DNA of 64,000 bases from Antedon mediterranea (taxonomy: Eukaryota; Echinodermata; Crinoidea; Comatulida; Antedonidae). The stretch's first letter is position 1. Every line of letters starts with the position of its first letter. The stretch spans positions 29,190,001 to 29,254,000 of the forward strand of contig NC_092674.1 in NCBI RefSeq assembly GCF_964355755.1, read 5' to 3'. The notes under the pieces are model-generated. The model worked only from the letters and a program-made list of their open reading frames with translations. It was not told the DNA's origin and searched no databases. Position numbers and translations under genes: made by a program. This document shows, in pieces, positions 37,046-51,100 of the stretch.

Positions 37046-38384
37046 GTAACCTAACCTTTGGACTGAAATAATGTATACAAAAGCAACGAATAATATAACA
37101 CAAAGCTAATTACTTCTTACTGTATGTGGAGACACGGAAATGAAAAACAATTAATACATTCATTATTTCATTTCTTTTTAGAAAATTTAAGAAATTCTTA
37201 AATTCCTATTCTGAAAAAAAAAAGAAGAGGAACATTGCTAAGAAATGCATATATGCTGTAATCTTAAAACTATGGAATGTATCGTTTAACAAACACTTTA
37301 CAGTCTAGTCAACAATGTAAATTCTAATATTTCTAACACTGCATAACCACCCACCGTTCAAAATCAACATTTCTAAAGATATACACACAATATGATTATT
37401 GGGTTCTAATTTCTTTTTACAGTTTTTTGTACCAAATCAGTATCAAAATTGTGAATATGTATAATATAAGATTAATTTGTGAATATGAGAATTAGTTATT
37501 AAACACATTAGCATCTTCAATAGGAATATAAAACAAACAATTGTGGATTTTTCAAACTGGTATTTGATTCTCAGTTTTCAGCTTTGTACACATGTTCAGA
37601 TAAATAAACCTTTCAGATTTTAATACTGTATCAAAAACTTTACAACCGTGAAATTATACAAAAGAAAATAGATACAGTATTCATTGAGTATGAAAAACGT
37701 TGAATGCCAATAACACAAGTAAATATAATGATTAAATAATCAGTATACACACACATGTATAGAAATATACTATAAAAGTGTAAGACTTTGAATTGTTCTA
37801 TGATGTGGCTGTAACCATTTATCATTATCATATATACACCATAAAAATACGATGTATTTAAAGATTAACTGGATGGGACGTCCCATCGAAAGTAATTGAG
37901 TTGGTTCGGTCTAGCATGTGTGATGAATGTGTTATTGTTTGTGTTTTGTAAAATCTGGAATAAATTAAATTGACTTTACAGCTAATCACAAGAAAATCAG
38001 CAACAGTGAAAAAGCTTTGTTTCACAACAAAATCCACAAAAGCAGAATAACTAATTCTATATTTTCATTCAAGGTATTTATAAGTTGAATAGCGGAACAT
38101 TTACACATTAAATTCAATCTACAACATAGCAAATTATACAAATTACTTTGAATTTTGGCCCTTATAACAAGAAAACACTAGTGTATTATATATGCTACGA
38201 TTATACAGTCAAATTGCATTTGATAGATTATTCTATAAAAATGATCAATATTTTTGGTAAGAATCAATTCATAAATCATGGACGAATAACAACAGCTTTC
38301 ATGGAATGTTCTACAAAACATTTACATATATAGATTTATATTTACATTTGTAAGGCACAAATCACTGTACGTGTTAGTACAATG
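37046..38384. other. AT-rich spacer
   Basis: No exon, RNA gene or recognisable transposon is seen on either strand. Short frames present here have no protein-like composition. Confidence 0.5.
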
Positions 38385-38965
38385 ACTGCTAGTGATGGGA
38401 TTTCTCCAAATAACTGTACAATCAAAGTACTGCCAGATGGAATTTTCCCAAATAACTACAATACAAGTACTGCCAGATGGAATTTTCCCAATCATTGTAT
38501 AATGCTAATGCAATGACTGCTAGTGATGGGATTTTCCCAAATAACTGTACAATACAAGTACTGCCAGATGGAATTTTCGCAATGATTGCTAGTGATGGGA
38601 TTTTCCCAAATAACTGTACAATCAAAGTACTGCCAGATGGAATTTTCCCAATCATTGTATAATGCTAATGCAATGACTGCTAGTGATGGGATTTTCCCAA
38701 ATAACCGTACAATACAAGTACTGCCAGATGGAATTTTCCCAATCATTGTATAATACAAGTGCAATGACTGCTAGTGATGGGATTTTCCCAAATAACTGTA
38801 CAATACAAGTACTGCCAGATGGAATTTCCCCAATCATTGTATAATGCAAGTGCAATGACTGCTAGTGATGGGATTTCCCCAAATAAATGTACAATACAAG
38901 TACTGTCAGATGGAATTTACCCAATCATTGTATAATGCAAGTGCAATGACTGCTAGTGACAGGAT
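38385..38965 (+). repeat. Tandem array, 91-bp unit, about six copies
   Basis: The motif ctgctagtgatgggattt recurs at 38387, 38517, 38587, 38677, 38768, 38859 and 38950. The last four intervals are 90-91 bp and the first two are a length variant (130 and 70). Each unit also holds gtactgccagatggaatttt. It ends about 160 bases from the PCM1 stop codon and creates false open frames on both strands. Confidence 0.9.
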
Positions 38966-39033
38966 TTACTTTACTATAAAATTCCTGGCTATATCTGTGT
39001 ATGCATAATTTAAATAAATTAAAGAATACCTTA

Positions 39034-39039
39034 TTTATT
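39034..39039 (-). promoter_or_regulatory. Likely PCM1 poly(A) signal
   Basis: The minus strand reads AATAAA 82 bases downstream of the stop codon. Other AT-rich variants are nearby, so it is one of a few candidates. Confidence 0.45.
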
Positions 39040-39120
39040 TGAATAAAATAAAAGTTTTCTACTCAAACAAATGTAAGACAATGTACCCTTAATATTTCAA
39101 CACTACTCTATAATGATCCT

Positions 39121-42100
39121 TTATTCGGATTTGATGTCACCTCCGGCATGAACCATTCCATTAGGAATGGGAGCTGATGCTGGCTCCGGTATGGCGTCTG
39201 CATCCCCCACAAGTTCAGTGGTCATTCCTACCATATTCTGTAAGATAGCCTGACTGGAATTGTTGTTTGTCTGTTCTTTTGACATCTTTGTCTCTAGTTC
39301 ATCCTGTTAAGAATTGTAATAATGTTGAATCAATTAAAAATCAACTTATAAAGCTCTGTCTACACTATCAAACTTGATGTGACAAAACAAAAAAATGTGA
39401 TGTGCCCATATATGGGCATGATGATGTCATACCACTACCATGTTTGGGCACATCACTACCATATTTGGGCACATCAAATTTTTTTGTCAATCTAGTTTGA
39501 TAATGCAGAGAAATCTTTAAAGTATGTGAGAAAGACAATCTAGAATGTGGTCAAAGAACATTCCACTGAAATGAAAAATGTTATAGGTAGAGAAAAGGTA
39601 ATGCACAGGAATCTGCTGAAAGGATGCAAATAAGGAAAGGTGTTGTCTAGCTCACCTGTGAAAGACTCGTCAGTTTAGGAGGCAAGTCTTCAATGCCAAT
39701 TTCCTGATTGATGTCTCCATTGGGCAGACTAGATTCAGTAGCTGTGTCTTGACCAGTCTCTTTTGGTTGTTCTTCAGCCTCTTCCTCTGATGGAGGTTCC
39801 TTAACGTCTGATAGAGGTTCCTTAACGTTTGTCGGCAGTTCTTTAATTTCTGATGATGGTTCCTTAACCTCTGATGGCAGTTCCTTAACATCAATGACAT
39901 TAGCTTCTGCAACAGCCTCATTTCCAGTCTGCAAGAGTTGGAAAAAACTTTACATAAATGATCAGGTCAGCAGTAGTGATTATTACATTGTCTGACGATT
40001 CTATTTAAATTTGAAATGTTTAAAATGAAAACCAATAATCAATAATCAATAAATTATTCAATATAATTGATACCTGTTGCTGTTCATCCTCAGTGTCATG
40101 GTATGTGCCGATACTTGTTATCGTTTCTTCAGCCTTCAAACTCACAGAGTCAACATCATTATCATCCTCTTCTCCACTACCAAAGCTGAAAAACCATTAA
40201 AATAAAAAATGTTAAATTTAAATTAAAAATAACATCATTGACTTTAAAATGTGCTCACAACAGAGTATCACCTTGAATTTAACAGTCACCGGAAGACTAC
40301 TGAATGATTAAAATATATATAAATATAACACAAAGCATAATTTGGTTGGCATTCAATGCATTTTTGGCAATATTGTTATGGATTTCCCAATTGATAAATA
40401 AAATCAAATAAAATAAACTTACTATGCAACCGCTTTGCTTTCACTCATCGACAACTCTATCTTTACTCTCTCTTTAAGGTATGGCTCCTCACTGTCCCTG
40501 AAAATAAAGCTGAATTATTTAACAACACTAGCATAGAGCAGAATCACAAGATACCTTATTTTGGAAATGTTATAGATAACTATTATAAAAAGCAAAAGAA
40601 ACTCACTCATCTTTATCACTGATGCCGAGGTCAGCAGCCATTGCATCGTCTCTTGCCTAAAATAAAAAGCAAAGCAAGTTTGTTATAAAGGCTATATTCA
40701 AGAGCTTTCAAAACCTTTAAAGCTCTGTCTACACTATCAAACTTTGTGACAAAATATTGTGATGTGCCCATATATGGACATGGTGATGTCATATCACTAC
40801 CATATTTGGCCACATAAAGTTTGATTCTGTAGACAGAGCTTTAGAAACACCTCCACGAAAGACGATCTAATACTACCTTTCCAAGTTCTTCCTCTTCTAT
40901 CTTCGAAGCTGATGCCATTGCAGTCTCCAATGCTTCCTTTGTGATACCACCTCCCACATCTTCTTCTTCCCCTGCTTCTGTGTCTTCTTCATCAGAGGAC
41001 TCCTCAGAGGAGCTGTCACCTTCCTCATCCACTCCTGTGTCAGTTCCTGTTTCGCTTACTTCATCAGCTACGCTCACTTCCTCAGCCTCACTTGCTTCTT
41101 CAACTCCGCTAACTTCCTCGGCACCACTCACCTCTTCTGCGCCACTTACTTCTACAGCGTTCATGCGAAGGTTACTGCCGCTTGTGTCCAAGTCTTGCAT
41201 AAGACGGAAGAAGGCTAATTCATTGAATAGTATTTCTGATATATCCACAAGAAGGTCTTCGCCGCATTCTCTCATTCTTAAGAAAAAAAGAAAATATTAA
41301 GCATTATCTTTCATTAAATGAATCAACAGAGCTTCATTCCATGACAAGATCAGATACTGCGAGATCTTATCGGTAGAGAGTGCCACATAAATATTCTCAA
41401 AATACGTTCTCTTTATTTGGAATTAAGGCCAATTTACACAGACGAGCGGCAACGGTAATAAAAAAATAGAATCTATTTTATTCGTTATGACCGTATACAC
41501 ACAACACAGAATAGACGGGCGGTTTTCACTCAGGATAGATACAGAATTTTGTGGGACAAGCTACACGGTTTTCCGCTAACCGCTCATCTGTGTAAATTGG
41601 TCTTTACACTTTTTCATCTGCAATTATTCATAGTGAATCTTTTGGTAGTACTTACTTTCTTCCAGCAAACTTAGACAGCGAATCCTGGAGAATGGAGCCA
41701 AGTTGCTTGTTAAAGAAGCGAACGAACTCTTGACTGTCATCACGCTGCCGGGTTAGTGTCAATACAAGACGTCGCAGATACGCCAGTAACTCAGAAGAAC
41801 ACACCTCATCAATGTGCTCCTTCAGGCATGGGATGACCTCTTGCATAATACTCTTGATCTGGTGATCCAGTTGTCTTGTGTCAATTCTTGGGTACTGGAA
41901 AAAAAAATATATTAAGAATCTTAAAATACAATTGGTAATTCATAGTGGAGCTGAAGTTTGGTGGTTAACATGCTTGCTTTCCAATCCCAAGGCCCGGAGT
42001 TCAATCCTGACTTAGTGCCAGGGTTGTAACTCACGACTGTTTCAACTCAACTTTATAAGCCTCAAATGAGACTTTAAAGCACGATAAATAATATTTTATC

Positions 42101-45100
42101 TAGGAATTGGAGAGTTTGTGCTCGCTGTTGCGTATGAAATTTACATTTTAACATCTTTCAAACAAAATTAGACAGTACAACTTATATTCTAAACTATAAT
42201 TTCTTGATGTAATACATACCGGAAGGCTACAAAAGGAGCTTTCGCTGCCAACATCCTGGGCAGAGCTGTTACTTGTCACATCTGTGCTGGTTTGTGGTTG
42301 ATCATTCTTTGTCAGGTCAGAGGTCATATTGCTGCTTGCAGCAGATGCTGCCTCCTGTTCAGCCTTTATTCGTTCATATTCACGCATTCTCTGAATAGAA
42401 TTAAAACAGAAAAGTAAAAAATGCTTCTTTTCTTCATTATTATTATATAGTAGTTAAAAAAAGCCAAAAATATGTTTGTCATTTATTTATTGTATTATTT
42501 CTTTTCCCAACCAACAGTGAATAACTCAAGGTTCACCACTTACAGGTGGGAACACAGACAAACATCATGCAATGATAAAACACATAAACAATTCACTACA
42601 GTAAGCTACTTATAATATTACATTATATATAAAAATTACTCCGGATTTCTTAAAGCAAAAAAAAAAAGAAAAATAAACCGTTTTTTTTACTACATCAGCT
42701 CTGCTAAAAGAAATAGGGAATGTAGGGTTTCTTCTAAGACGACAAAACATGATTACTTATAACAGAAACTGAAATAGGCAATGTACATACACGCAAAGCT
42801 TTATCCAAGTGAATGACAGTATCGCCAAGATCATCATTAGCAAATCCAAAATCATGTGTTGAATTAGGAGTAGACATAGTGCTGGCAGAGTCTACGTGTT
42901 CCATGTAATCATACTCTTTAGATTTGATTGAACTGCCGTCTTTTCTTGAAGGACGTTCTGAATAAATTCTTGCCTGAAAATAGTAATGAGGTTAGAAGTC
43001 AAAATTTGGTAAAATTACTCTCAAACAAAGGCCTAAGCAAAATGACTTATTGATCCAAATTTTAAAGAAATAAATCAAAATTGATAACATTGATTTACAA
43101 TTAAATACAATAAATCATAGGACCTTCTAAAACTCTTTCTTTACTATCAAAAATTTGACCAAAAAAAGGTGTGATTTGCTCAAATATGGTAGTGATATGT
43201 CATCGTGTCCGTAATTTTTTTTTTTACATTTTTTGTCACGTAAAGACAAAGTTTAACAGAAAAACATGTTAATTTCTTCAATTTCTACTCAAAATAATAC
43301 AAATTGACATGTCTTCTATACATATTAAACCAAGCTTCAGAAAATAATTTTCCCAAATCATTCAGTTGCTCCTAATGTTTTAAACCAGTACCGTACCTTC
43401 ATTTCATCATCTTCAGATGTCAAGAGACTTTCACTTGGGGTGTGCTCAGAAGCTGTTGGAACTTGCCACGGAGGAACACCACGACTCATTGCGGCGGTGG
43501 CAGCATTCATAGAAGGAGCACCAATGGCTTCATCAGTAAGGTACTTTGACACCAAGTCTTGCAAAGCATACAATGACCTCTGTCGTAGGTAATCGCTATT
43601 TAGCATCTGCAGCTCACGGAAGAGTTCGATGAGGTAATGTGGACGAGATTCGTTTTGAGAGATCAAAGTAGCAACTTCAGAGTATATGGTCTCTCGAAGT
43701 GCTTCAAACAATGAGAACTCACTGCCAGCTTCTGATTCTCTGAAGATCATTAAAAAAAATGTATTCACATTTAGTGAATCAAATGGCAGAGCGGTTAAGG
43801 CAGGGGCACCGTACGTACCTAAAGAGTCAACAATATTGGCATGGGTTCGAGACCGACTCGCTCCTAGTTCTAGTGGTTGAACAAGCATTCTCGTATAAGG
43901 ACTATAAACCGTAGGTCCAGTGTACACAGTTATAACCTGTGTACACAGTTATAACCCGTGTGAACTTTAAAGATCCCGGTTTACAAAATAGCCCCTGTAT
44001 AAGGGGGATTACCACCTATCTTATATGACAGTGATTAATTTACTATTGGTAATCCTTGGCCACATGTACCTAAAGACATAAAATAACAATTTTAAAATAA
44101 AATAATACTGAACATTTGTCTCAATTTCAACTTACAGTTCACTCTGTGTTTTAACCTCTCTTCTACGTCTCTCAGCAGGCATAAAGAACTCTCCATTCAC
44201 AAGTTCACCAGGCATGCTAGAAGCAGACACAGTGCTGGCGACGCTAGCTGCATCAAAGAATGCGGTGCCGCTTAGTGAGCTACTTAGTCCAGGCCTAGGT
44301 CCTGTTGAACGTTTCCTTGATTGATCTTTATTGGCCATCTCACGAGCCTTTGCCATTATCCCCCCACTGGTTTGCTTTGATGCACCTACGATAACATGGA
44401 AATACATTTATAATCAAGACAAGTGTTAAGTATACTAATGTTATCCTCATTCATAAATCTTTATCTTTCTTAAGCTGTTTAAACTATCAAGCAAGCGTGA
44501 CAAAAAAGTGTGATGTGCCCAAATATGGTAGTGATATTCCCAAATATGGTAGTAATATTACGTCATCATGTCCATATTAGGCACATCACATTTTTTTGCC
44601 ACATGAAAGTTTAGACAGAGCTTTAGAGCTGAAAAAATTAAACAACAAACCTTTACTTGAAGTGCTGGTCATAGTATCAGACGCTGGTTTCCGTTGCCTA
44701 TCCCTATAATAACAATTGTCAAAAATTCAAAACAATGGCCAATTATATCTTATATTATGGGTCACATAAAAATTGACGTCACAATTTATTTATTCAACTT
44801 TGTTTTACAATGTTAGCACTAACAATACAGAACTATACAAATGACATAAAGATAGAAGAGGATTCATAAAAGTTAAAATTCTCAAACAGATTAAAAAAAG
44901 TTAAAATTCATACATGTACAATAAATTAGAAAAATGTTTTCATAAAAAAAAAGTATTTTATAGTATAGTACAATATTTTTAAATAACTTACATTTTTCTT
45001 AACAGGCTATCAATGTTAAGAGGAGGAACCTCCGTAGACACTGGTCTTTTGTTAGACGTTGCAAGTGGTGTTGCCATCAGATCATCGTTGTCTGTGAATA

Positions 45101-48100
45101 GCATATTCCTTTTAGGCTTTGTAGATGGCTGGATGTTCAAATTAAAGCTAGGCCCTCGATTACTGATGCTCGGGCCAAGTAGTTCATCTTCTAGTTCAGA
45201 GTTAGGGGGAACCTCGTCGTGCTCTTGGGGGTTGAGTACAGGGTGAAATCGTGGTCTAGTTTCATGTGCTTGTTGACTTGCAGTGCTGCTCATTGGTTCG
45301 TATCTCGCGTTTCTTTCGTATGGGTTGAATGCAATATTTTCATATGGTGGTGCAATGGGGTATGTTGTATTCAAACCATATCCTGTTTTACAAAATAAGT
45401 GAAAAATGTATATTCAGGAATTGATTGTTTTAAATTCAGCTATTAGGTAAAAAACATTATTTATGTTTGCCTCTACTGCCAGGCATAAATGAGTACCTGG
45501 TAGGGTCAAACACAATTGCGCCAATTACTAGCTGCATCATTATGCGAATTGTTTGATTCAATGACTGGGGTAATATAGTCATGCGCTTACAAGCCCTGAG
45601 CATTAAGTGCTAGGTTAAGATTTATTATTACTATACCTGGTGGGTAGCTGTTTAAACCATAAGGTGGATACGACATGCCTTGATATGGAGGCTGCATATA
45701 ATGTGATTGCATAGATCCTAGGCTACCAAACAATGGACCTTGAGCCCCATATGGGTAGTTACCACTACCAGGGTAAGTTCCCTCTGCAATGCTTTCATTA
45801 TCTTGCTGTTGCTGGGCTAGGTCCTCAAAGGTACGGATATCCTGCTGCAGGTTGTACAGCTGACTGTACGTCTGATTTAAGTTCAGCATCAGCTGCTGAT
45901 GTTGTAAGCGCAGGTTGTAATTAGACCGCATATCATTCATTGGGTTCGATGGCGAGTTCATGTATGGGTTTCTTTGCATCGGACTTTGCGACGGATATGT
46001 CCAGTTTCCTGAATACGTAAAATGAAATGGAAAATTCATAACAAAGAACATATGCCATGTACTTCCAACTAATTGCAATACACTCCCCAAAAGCCTCATA
46101 ATGTACATAATCTGTATCTAATTATTTTTATTTGATTTCAATACAGAGGGTAACCATTACAGCTGGACAAATTAATGCCAGTTGATATTTATTGGACAAT
46201 TGACAGCATAAAAACAAAAACATTAATATGTGAAAAATAATATTTACCTGACATTGATGTTTGTAACAGGTTACTCATGTTGTGCTGATCTCGTATCAAG
46301 TCTTGGCACATGTTCACACTTGAAGACAGCTGTCGTTCCAGGTTTTGCGCCTTCCAGCTCAAATACTCTAGATCCTCTGCGGCACTGGCTCTTTCGTCCG
46401 TCATAAGATCTTCAGCAGAGCGTATGTTCTAATTGCAACAGATACAATGTTAATGTTGTTGAATTTGTACATCACTTTTAAGAATCAGCAGATCATCCCA
46501 AAGTGCATAAGCTCTGTCTACACTATCATATTTGGGCACATCACTACCATATTTGGGCGCGTCACACTTTTTTTTGTCAAACTAATTTGATAGTGTAGAC
46601 AGAGCTTTAGAAATTGAAAAAGATTAAAAAGATTGGATTACAAAGAACTAAAAAATGAAATCACTAAAACGTAGCCAGAGCATGGGTTTTCAACAAAATA
46701 GGTAAAAAAATAATATAATATTTTTTATATTCTATACTACCTCTTGTCTTTTGCGTGCACTCTGTGTAAGCCCTCGGTAATTTGGTCTTCTGTTACCATG
46801 GTAGGCTGGACTTTGAGGGTAGCGGATGCCGTGGCGAGCTGCCTCAGAATCACCTGGAAACATAATATAAATTTATATTTATAAGAAAAAGTATATAAGA
46901 GTATATAACATTGGCTGCTTTTTATTTCATTAATCAAAAAATGATGAATCTCCTCGATAAAACTCTGACTACACTTTATGTGAAAACAAAAATGTGATGT
47001 GCCTATATATGGACACTATATCATACCACTACCATGGGCAGGTCACAATTTGTTTGTCAAACTAGTTTGTTAGTGTAGACAGAGCTTTAGACTTCACATT
47101 TAAAGAGTAGACACTACCTGTTATGATCAAATAAAATACAATGTTATGAATTACTTACTATCACGTGGAAAGGCCCATCGTGGTTGTTGAAACGCTTCTT
47201 CATATCCAGGTAGGTGTCTTTGTCTGTGACGATACTGCGCCTCTACCGTGTATGTGTCTGAAGACCTCGCTTCACTCTTGACCTAAATACAAAGGAAAAA
47301 TGACCAATTAAAACATAGCATGTTTAAATTTTACTACTGTAGCTTGACTTAAGCTCCGTCTACACTATTAAACTCATGTGACAACAAAATGTGATGTGCC
47401 CATATATAGACATGATGATGTCATATCACTACCATATTTGAGCATATCACTACCATATTTGAGCATATCACTACTATATTTCAGCATATCATACTTGTTT
47501 TGGTCAAATTAGTTTGATAGTGTGGACAGAGCTTTAGGTTCAGCAATATGTACAAATGACTGTATTCATCAATCATATTTATAGTGAGTTATTGCTTTTA
47601 AACACTAAGTATTTTACTTAAGTTATTAGTTATTCACTTAGATTTTAAAATTTTAAGAATTTCCCTAACACTAATAGTGAATACTGCAAAAGAATTTTTT
47701 TAATACAAAATTATTCTATTATTATAATTCTATGAATGAAGAATGTTTAAATGAAAATGATATGCTTGCAATTTATCCCAATCAAATAAATGACTATTTC
47801 TACAAGAAAATAATTAAGATAATGTTGCCAACCAACCTCCTCCTCCTCTTCTTCCACTTGAACGATTCCATCACTTGGATAGTCCTCATCTTCTGCATTG
47901 CCATCCTGTAGAGAACTGTCTTGAGTAGAGCTGCCCCAAGTAGCAGCAGCTGTAATATCTGCACTACGCATGCTCACTCTACTAAGATCAACCAAAGAGA
48001 AAATGAGTTTAAAAAGTGTCCCAGCAAGAATATGATCACAATGATCGTATGGTTGTCACTTGGCCTGATATGTCCATTTGTCATATACAATTAATACTCT

Positions 48101-51100
48101 TTGCCTCCTGATTTCACTTCAATGACCTCTTCAGTCAAAGACTGGTCTCCCATACAGCACAGTTGTAATCAGTGGTTGTGAGTGACAGTGACTGTGTGTG
48201 TATAGTACACCAGGGTACCCCCCTACTCGTCTCGAAAGTTGTACTAGGTTCTTTAATGTGTACACTGAACCTATAGTTTATAGTCCTTTTTCGAGAAGAC
48301 TTGTTTTACGACCAGAACCATGAATTGAGTGAGCCTCGAAACCTTGCCATTGTTATGGCGAATTACGGTTCTACTGTCTTAACCGCTCGACCACTCACTC
48401 GCATCACTTAAGTTAAGCACTTGGGTAGTGAAAAATCACTGTTTCAATAGACCAGTTTATCAGATGTATTACTTACCCAACAATAATAATTAAAGCCTAC
48501 CTAAATAAATCATTGTCATTCTCACTCTGCATGGAATATGTTGCTCTTCTTATATCGTCAGTGTTTATCTAAAATAAAATAAATTCAAAAAATAAATTAA
48601 ATGTTTTTGGATAGAAGGGAAATGCTTGTGTCCTATAGTTTCTCAGACAATCAGGAACCCTCAATAACAGATATACAAAATTCTGCAACCCAGATATTGT
48701 GAACCAGTTCAGAAGTCTGGTAAAAAAGATCTATTACTCACCCTAGCTGATCTTGAAGATGTCAGGAGCTCTTCCAACTCCTGCCTCTTCTGCCGTAGTT
48801 CTTCTTGTAAGATCTTGTGTCTCCTCATCTCAGCATAAATTTCATCTCTTGTCGGAGTTGCCAATCCTAACAAAATAAATAAAAGGACCCATTAGTTAAT
48901 AGGAAATGAAATCCTACCCTACCAAAAGATTATATTTAATTTTTTTTACAGAGCTTCTTTCCATAAACTACTGAAATACTTCTGAAAAAAATGTATTAAT
49001 TCCTACTCTAGTACTTCTTTTCCAAACAGCGAATATTCTAAAATGAACTTACTGTTTTCTTCCATTAGCCTAGCAGCTTGAAGAAGAGGATTGCCTGCCT
49101 GTACAGCAGTTGTCTTTTTAACAGGAATTGGTTTCTAAAACACATAAAAACATCGGCATCAAAATGTGTGTATGCATAAACTTCACAAAAAGTGATTTTA
49201 TAAACAATTTTTTTTTGTAAATAATAAATGTGGGAGAGAAAAGGAGAAAAAAAGAGAGTGAAAAAAATTAACCTAAAAACGATTGATACAATACAAGTAT
49301 TATAGAAGAAATGTCTTTAGTAAAAACTAGACTTAAATGTAGACTTACTGTTTTTGGTGCAGGCTTATCATTAAGATCTTTCAGTTGGTTCTGAACTTGT
49401 AGTAAACGCTGTCTTTCCTGCATCAGATTCTCCAACTCTTTCTTTTGCTGTTTCATTTTCACTTCATAGTATGCTTCCCTGAATAATTAGATAAAAACAC
49501 ACATATTAATATAACTCTTTCACATCGCTTAACAAAACACATGCGAGTTCTATTTTAACTTCTCACTAAAATGCATGTACAGAAAACATCAGTGAAGGAT
49601 ATTTGGCCTATGTAGCATTTAAAAGAAATAAGTGATCTTTAAAAATAAACTATGATCTTTACATACATCGGAATTTAAATACATCAGAGTGTGTGTAAAC
49701 TCAAGATTTTTGAAAAGGGAATAAATATGCTAACTGGTGTAAGGAACTATAACAATCCTAAGCTCTGTCTACTTTATACATTCACAACGCATGTTAATAC
49801 CTTGTTTGTTCAGTGAATGCACGCAAGCCCTCTGAACCACCAGCTACACTACTTTGCTGGTCAGACATTGCATCGTCATTGATACTCATGGATAGCTCAG
49901 CGAGGTCATCAGGTAGAGCACCAGCAAACTCAGGTGTGTGCTGCACCATGGCTACAAGATCTTGTAGTTGACGCAGTTTAGCTTTAGCAGTTTGAAGTTT
50001 TCTACAGTGATATAACAAAATATGTAATCAATTAATCTTTTACTGGTCTAATTTATAAAAAAAGAAATCACAAAATCTTTGTTAAGACTACACTGCAGTT
50101 TAAAATACATAAACAATGTTTAAAACAATAGAAAAGTACAGGAATATATAAAAGTTATAAAAATAATTTGTATACATAATGAACAAAATCTTGAATACAG
50201 TATATGCTTTATACAATGACTAATGGCTAATATAATATATATTATTTTATTTGACTTTGACTTGCACTGACAAAAGTTAGTGCTACCCAGAAGCTCCACA
50301 ATTTGTTACGACTGCTTTCCTTTATTGTTTTTATTTATTTTATTTTGCATCTCCATTGAGATAAAGTCACTGATACCCACAGCATTATCATTTTTTCAAT
50401 CCTTATTTTATTTGTATCTCCATTGAGATCCAGCCACTGATACCCACAACATTATCATTTTTTCAGTGCTTATTTTATCTACATCTTCATTGAGATCCAG
50501 CAACTGATAACCACAGCATTATCATTTTTTAAGTAATTACCTTTTGATTTATATATTATAATTTTTTTAATATTTTCATTGAACCTTACCTAACTTTTTC
50601 CCTTATTTCAGGGTCATCACCCCATCTTGCCATGATAGAGCTCTGGTTGCTCTCTGTCTCATCCTCTGTTGTAGTCTCACCCGTAGCCTCATTGTTCTCT
50701 GATGTCTCAGTATTTCCACTCTCACTCACATTATCCTGATCTTCATTATTATCATCTTCTTCCTCCTCATCCTCCTGTATTATTCAAATTATGAAATAAA
50801 GTTTTAATTAAATATATCAATATAAAATAAATCATAGTGGTGGTTAATATGCTTGCCTTCCAATCCCAAGATCCGGGGTTCAATCCTGACTTAATGCCAG
50901 GGTTGTAACTCACAGCTCTTTCAACTCCACTCCCTAAGCCCCAAATGAGATTATGCACTATAAATTACAAAATAGTTGATCTATCCTGTAATTGGCTAGT
51001 ATGATATAAAAATATAACATAAAAGGGTGTCTACTATTGGGAAAGCTAACAGCAGAACAATAATTATTGAATTTGAATTAAGTTATTTATGAGTTGAATG

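Noticed and set aside
38422-38855. Open frames on both strands at 38.4-38.9 kb
   Set aside because: They arise because the 91-bp tandem unit has no stop in some frames; the predicted proteins are just repeats.
40941-41300. Plus-strand Ser/Pro/Thr-rich frame opposite PCM1
   Set aside because: It is the antisense shadow of the acidic, repetitive PCM1 exon at 40877-41276.
46737-46937. Reading frame at 46.74-46.94 kb as PCM1 coding in that frame
   Set aside because: Phase from neighbouring exons requires another frame (SDSEAARHGIRYPQSP), which joins both sides in phase.
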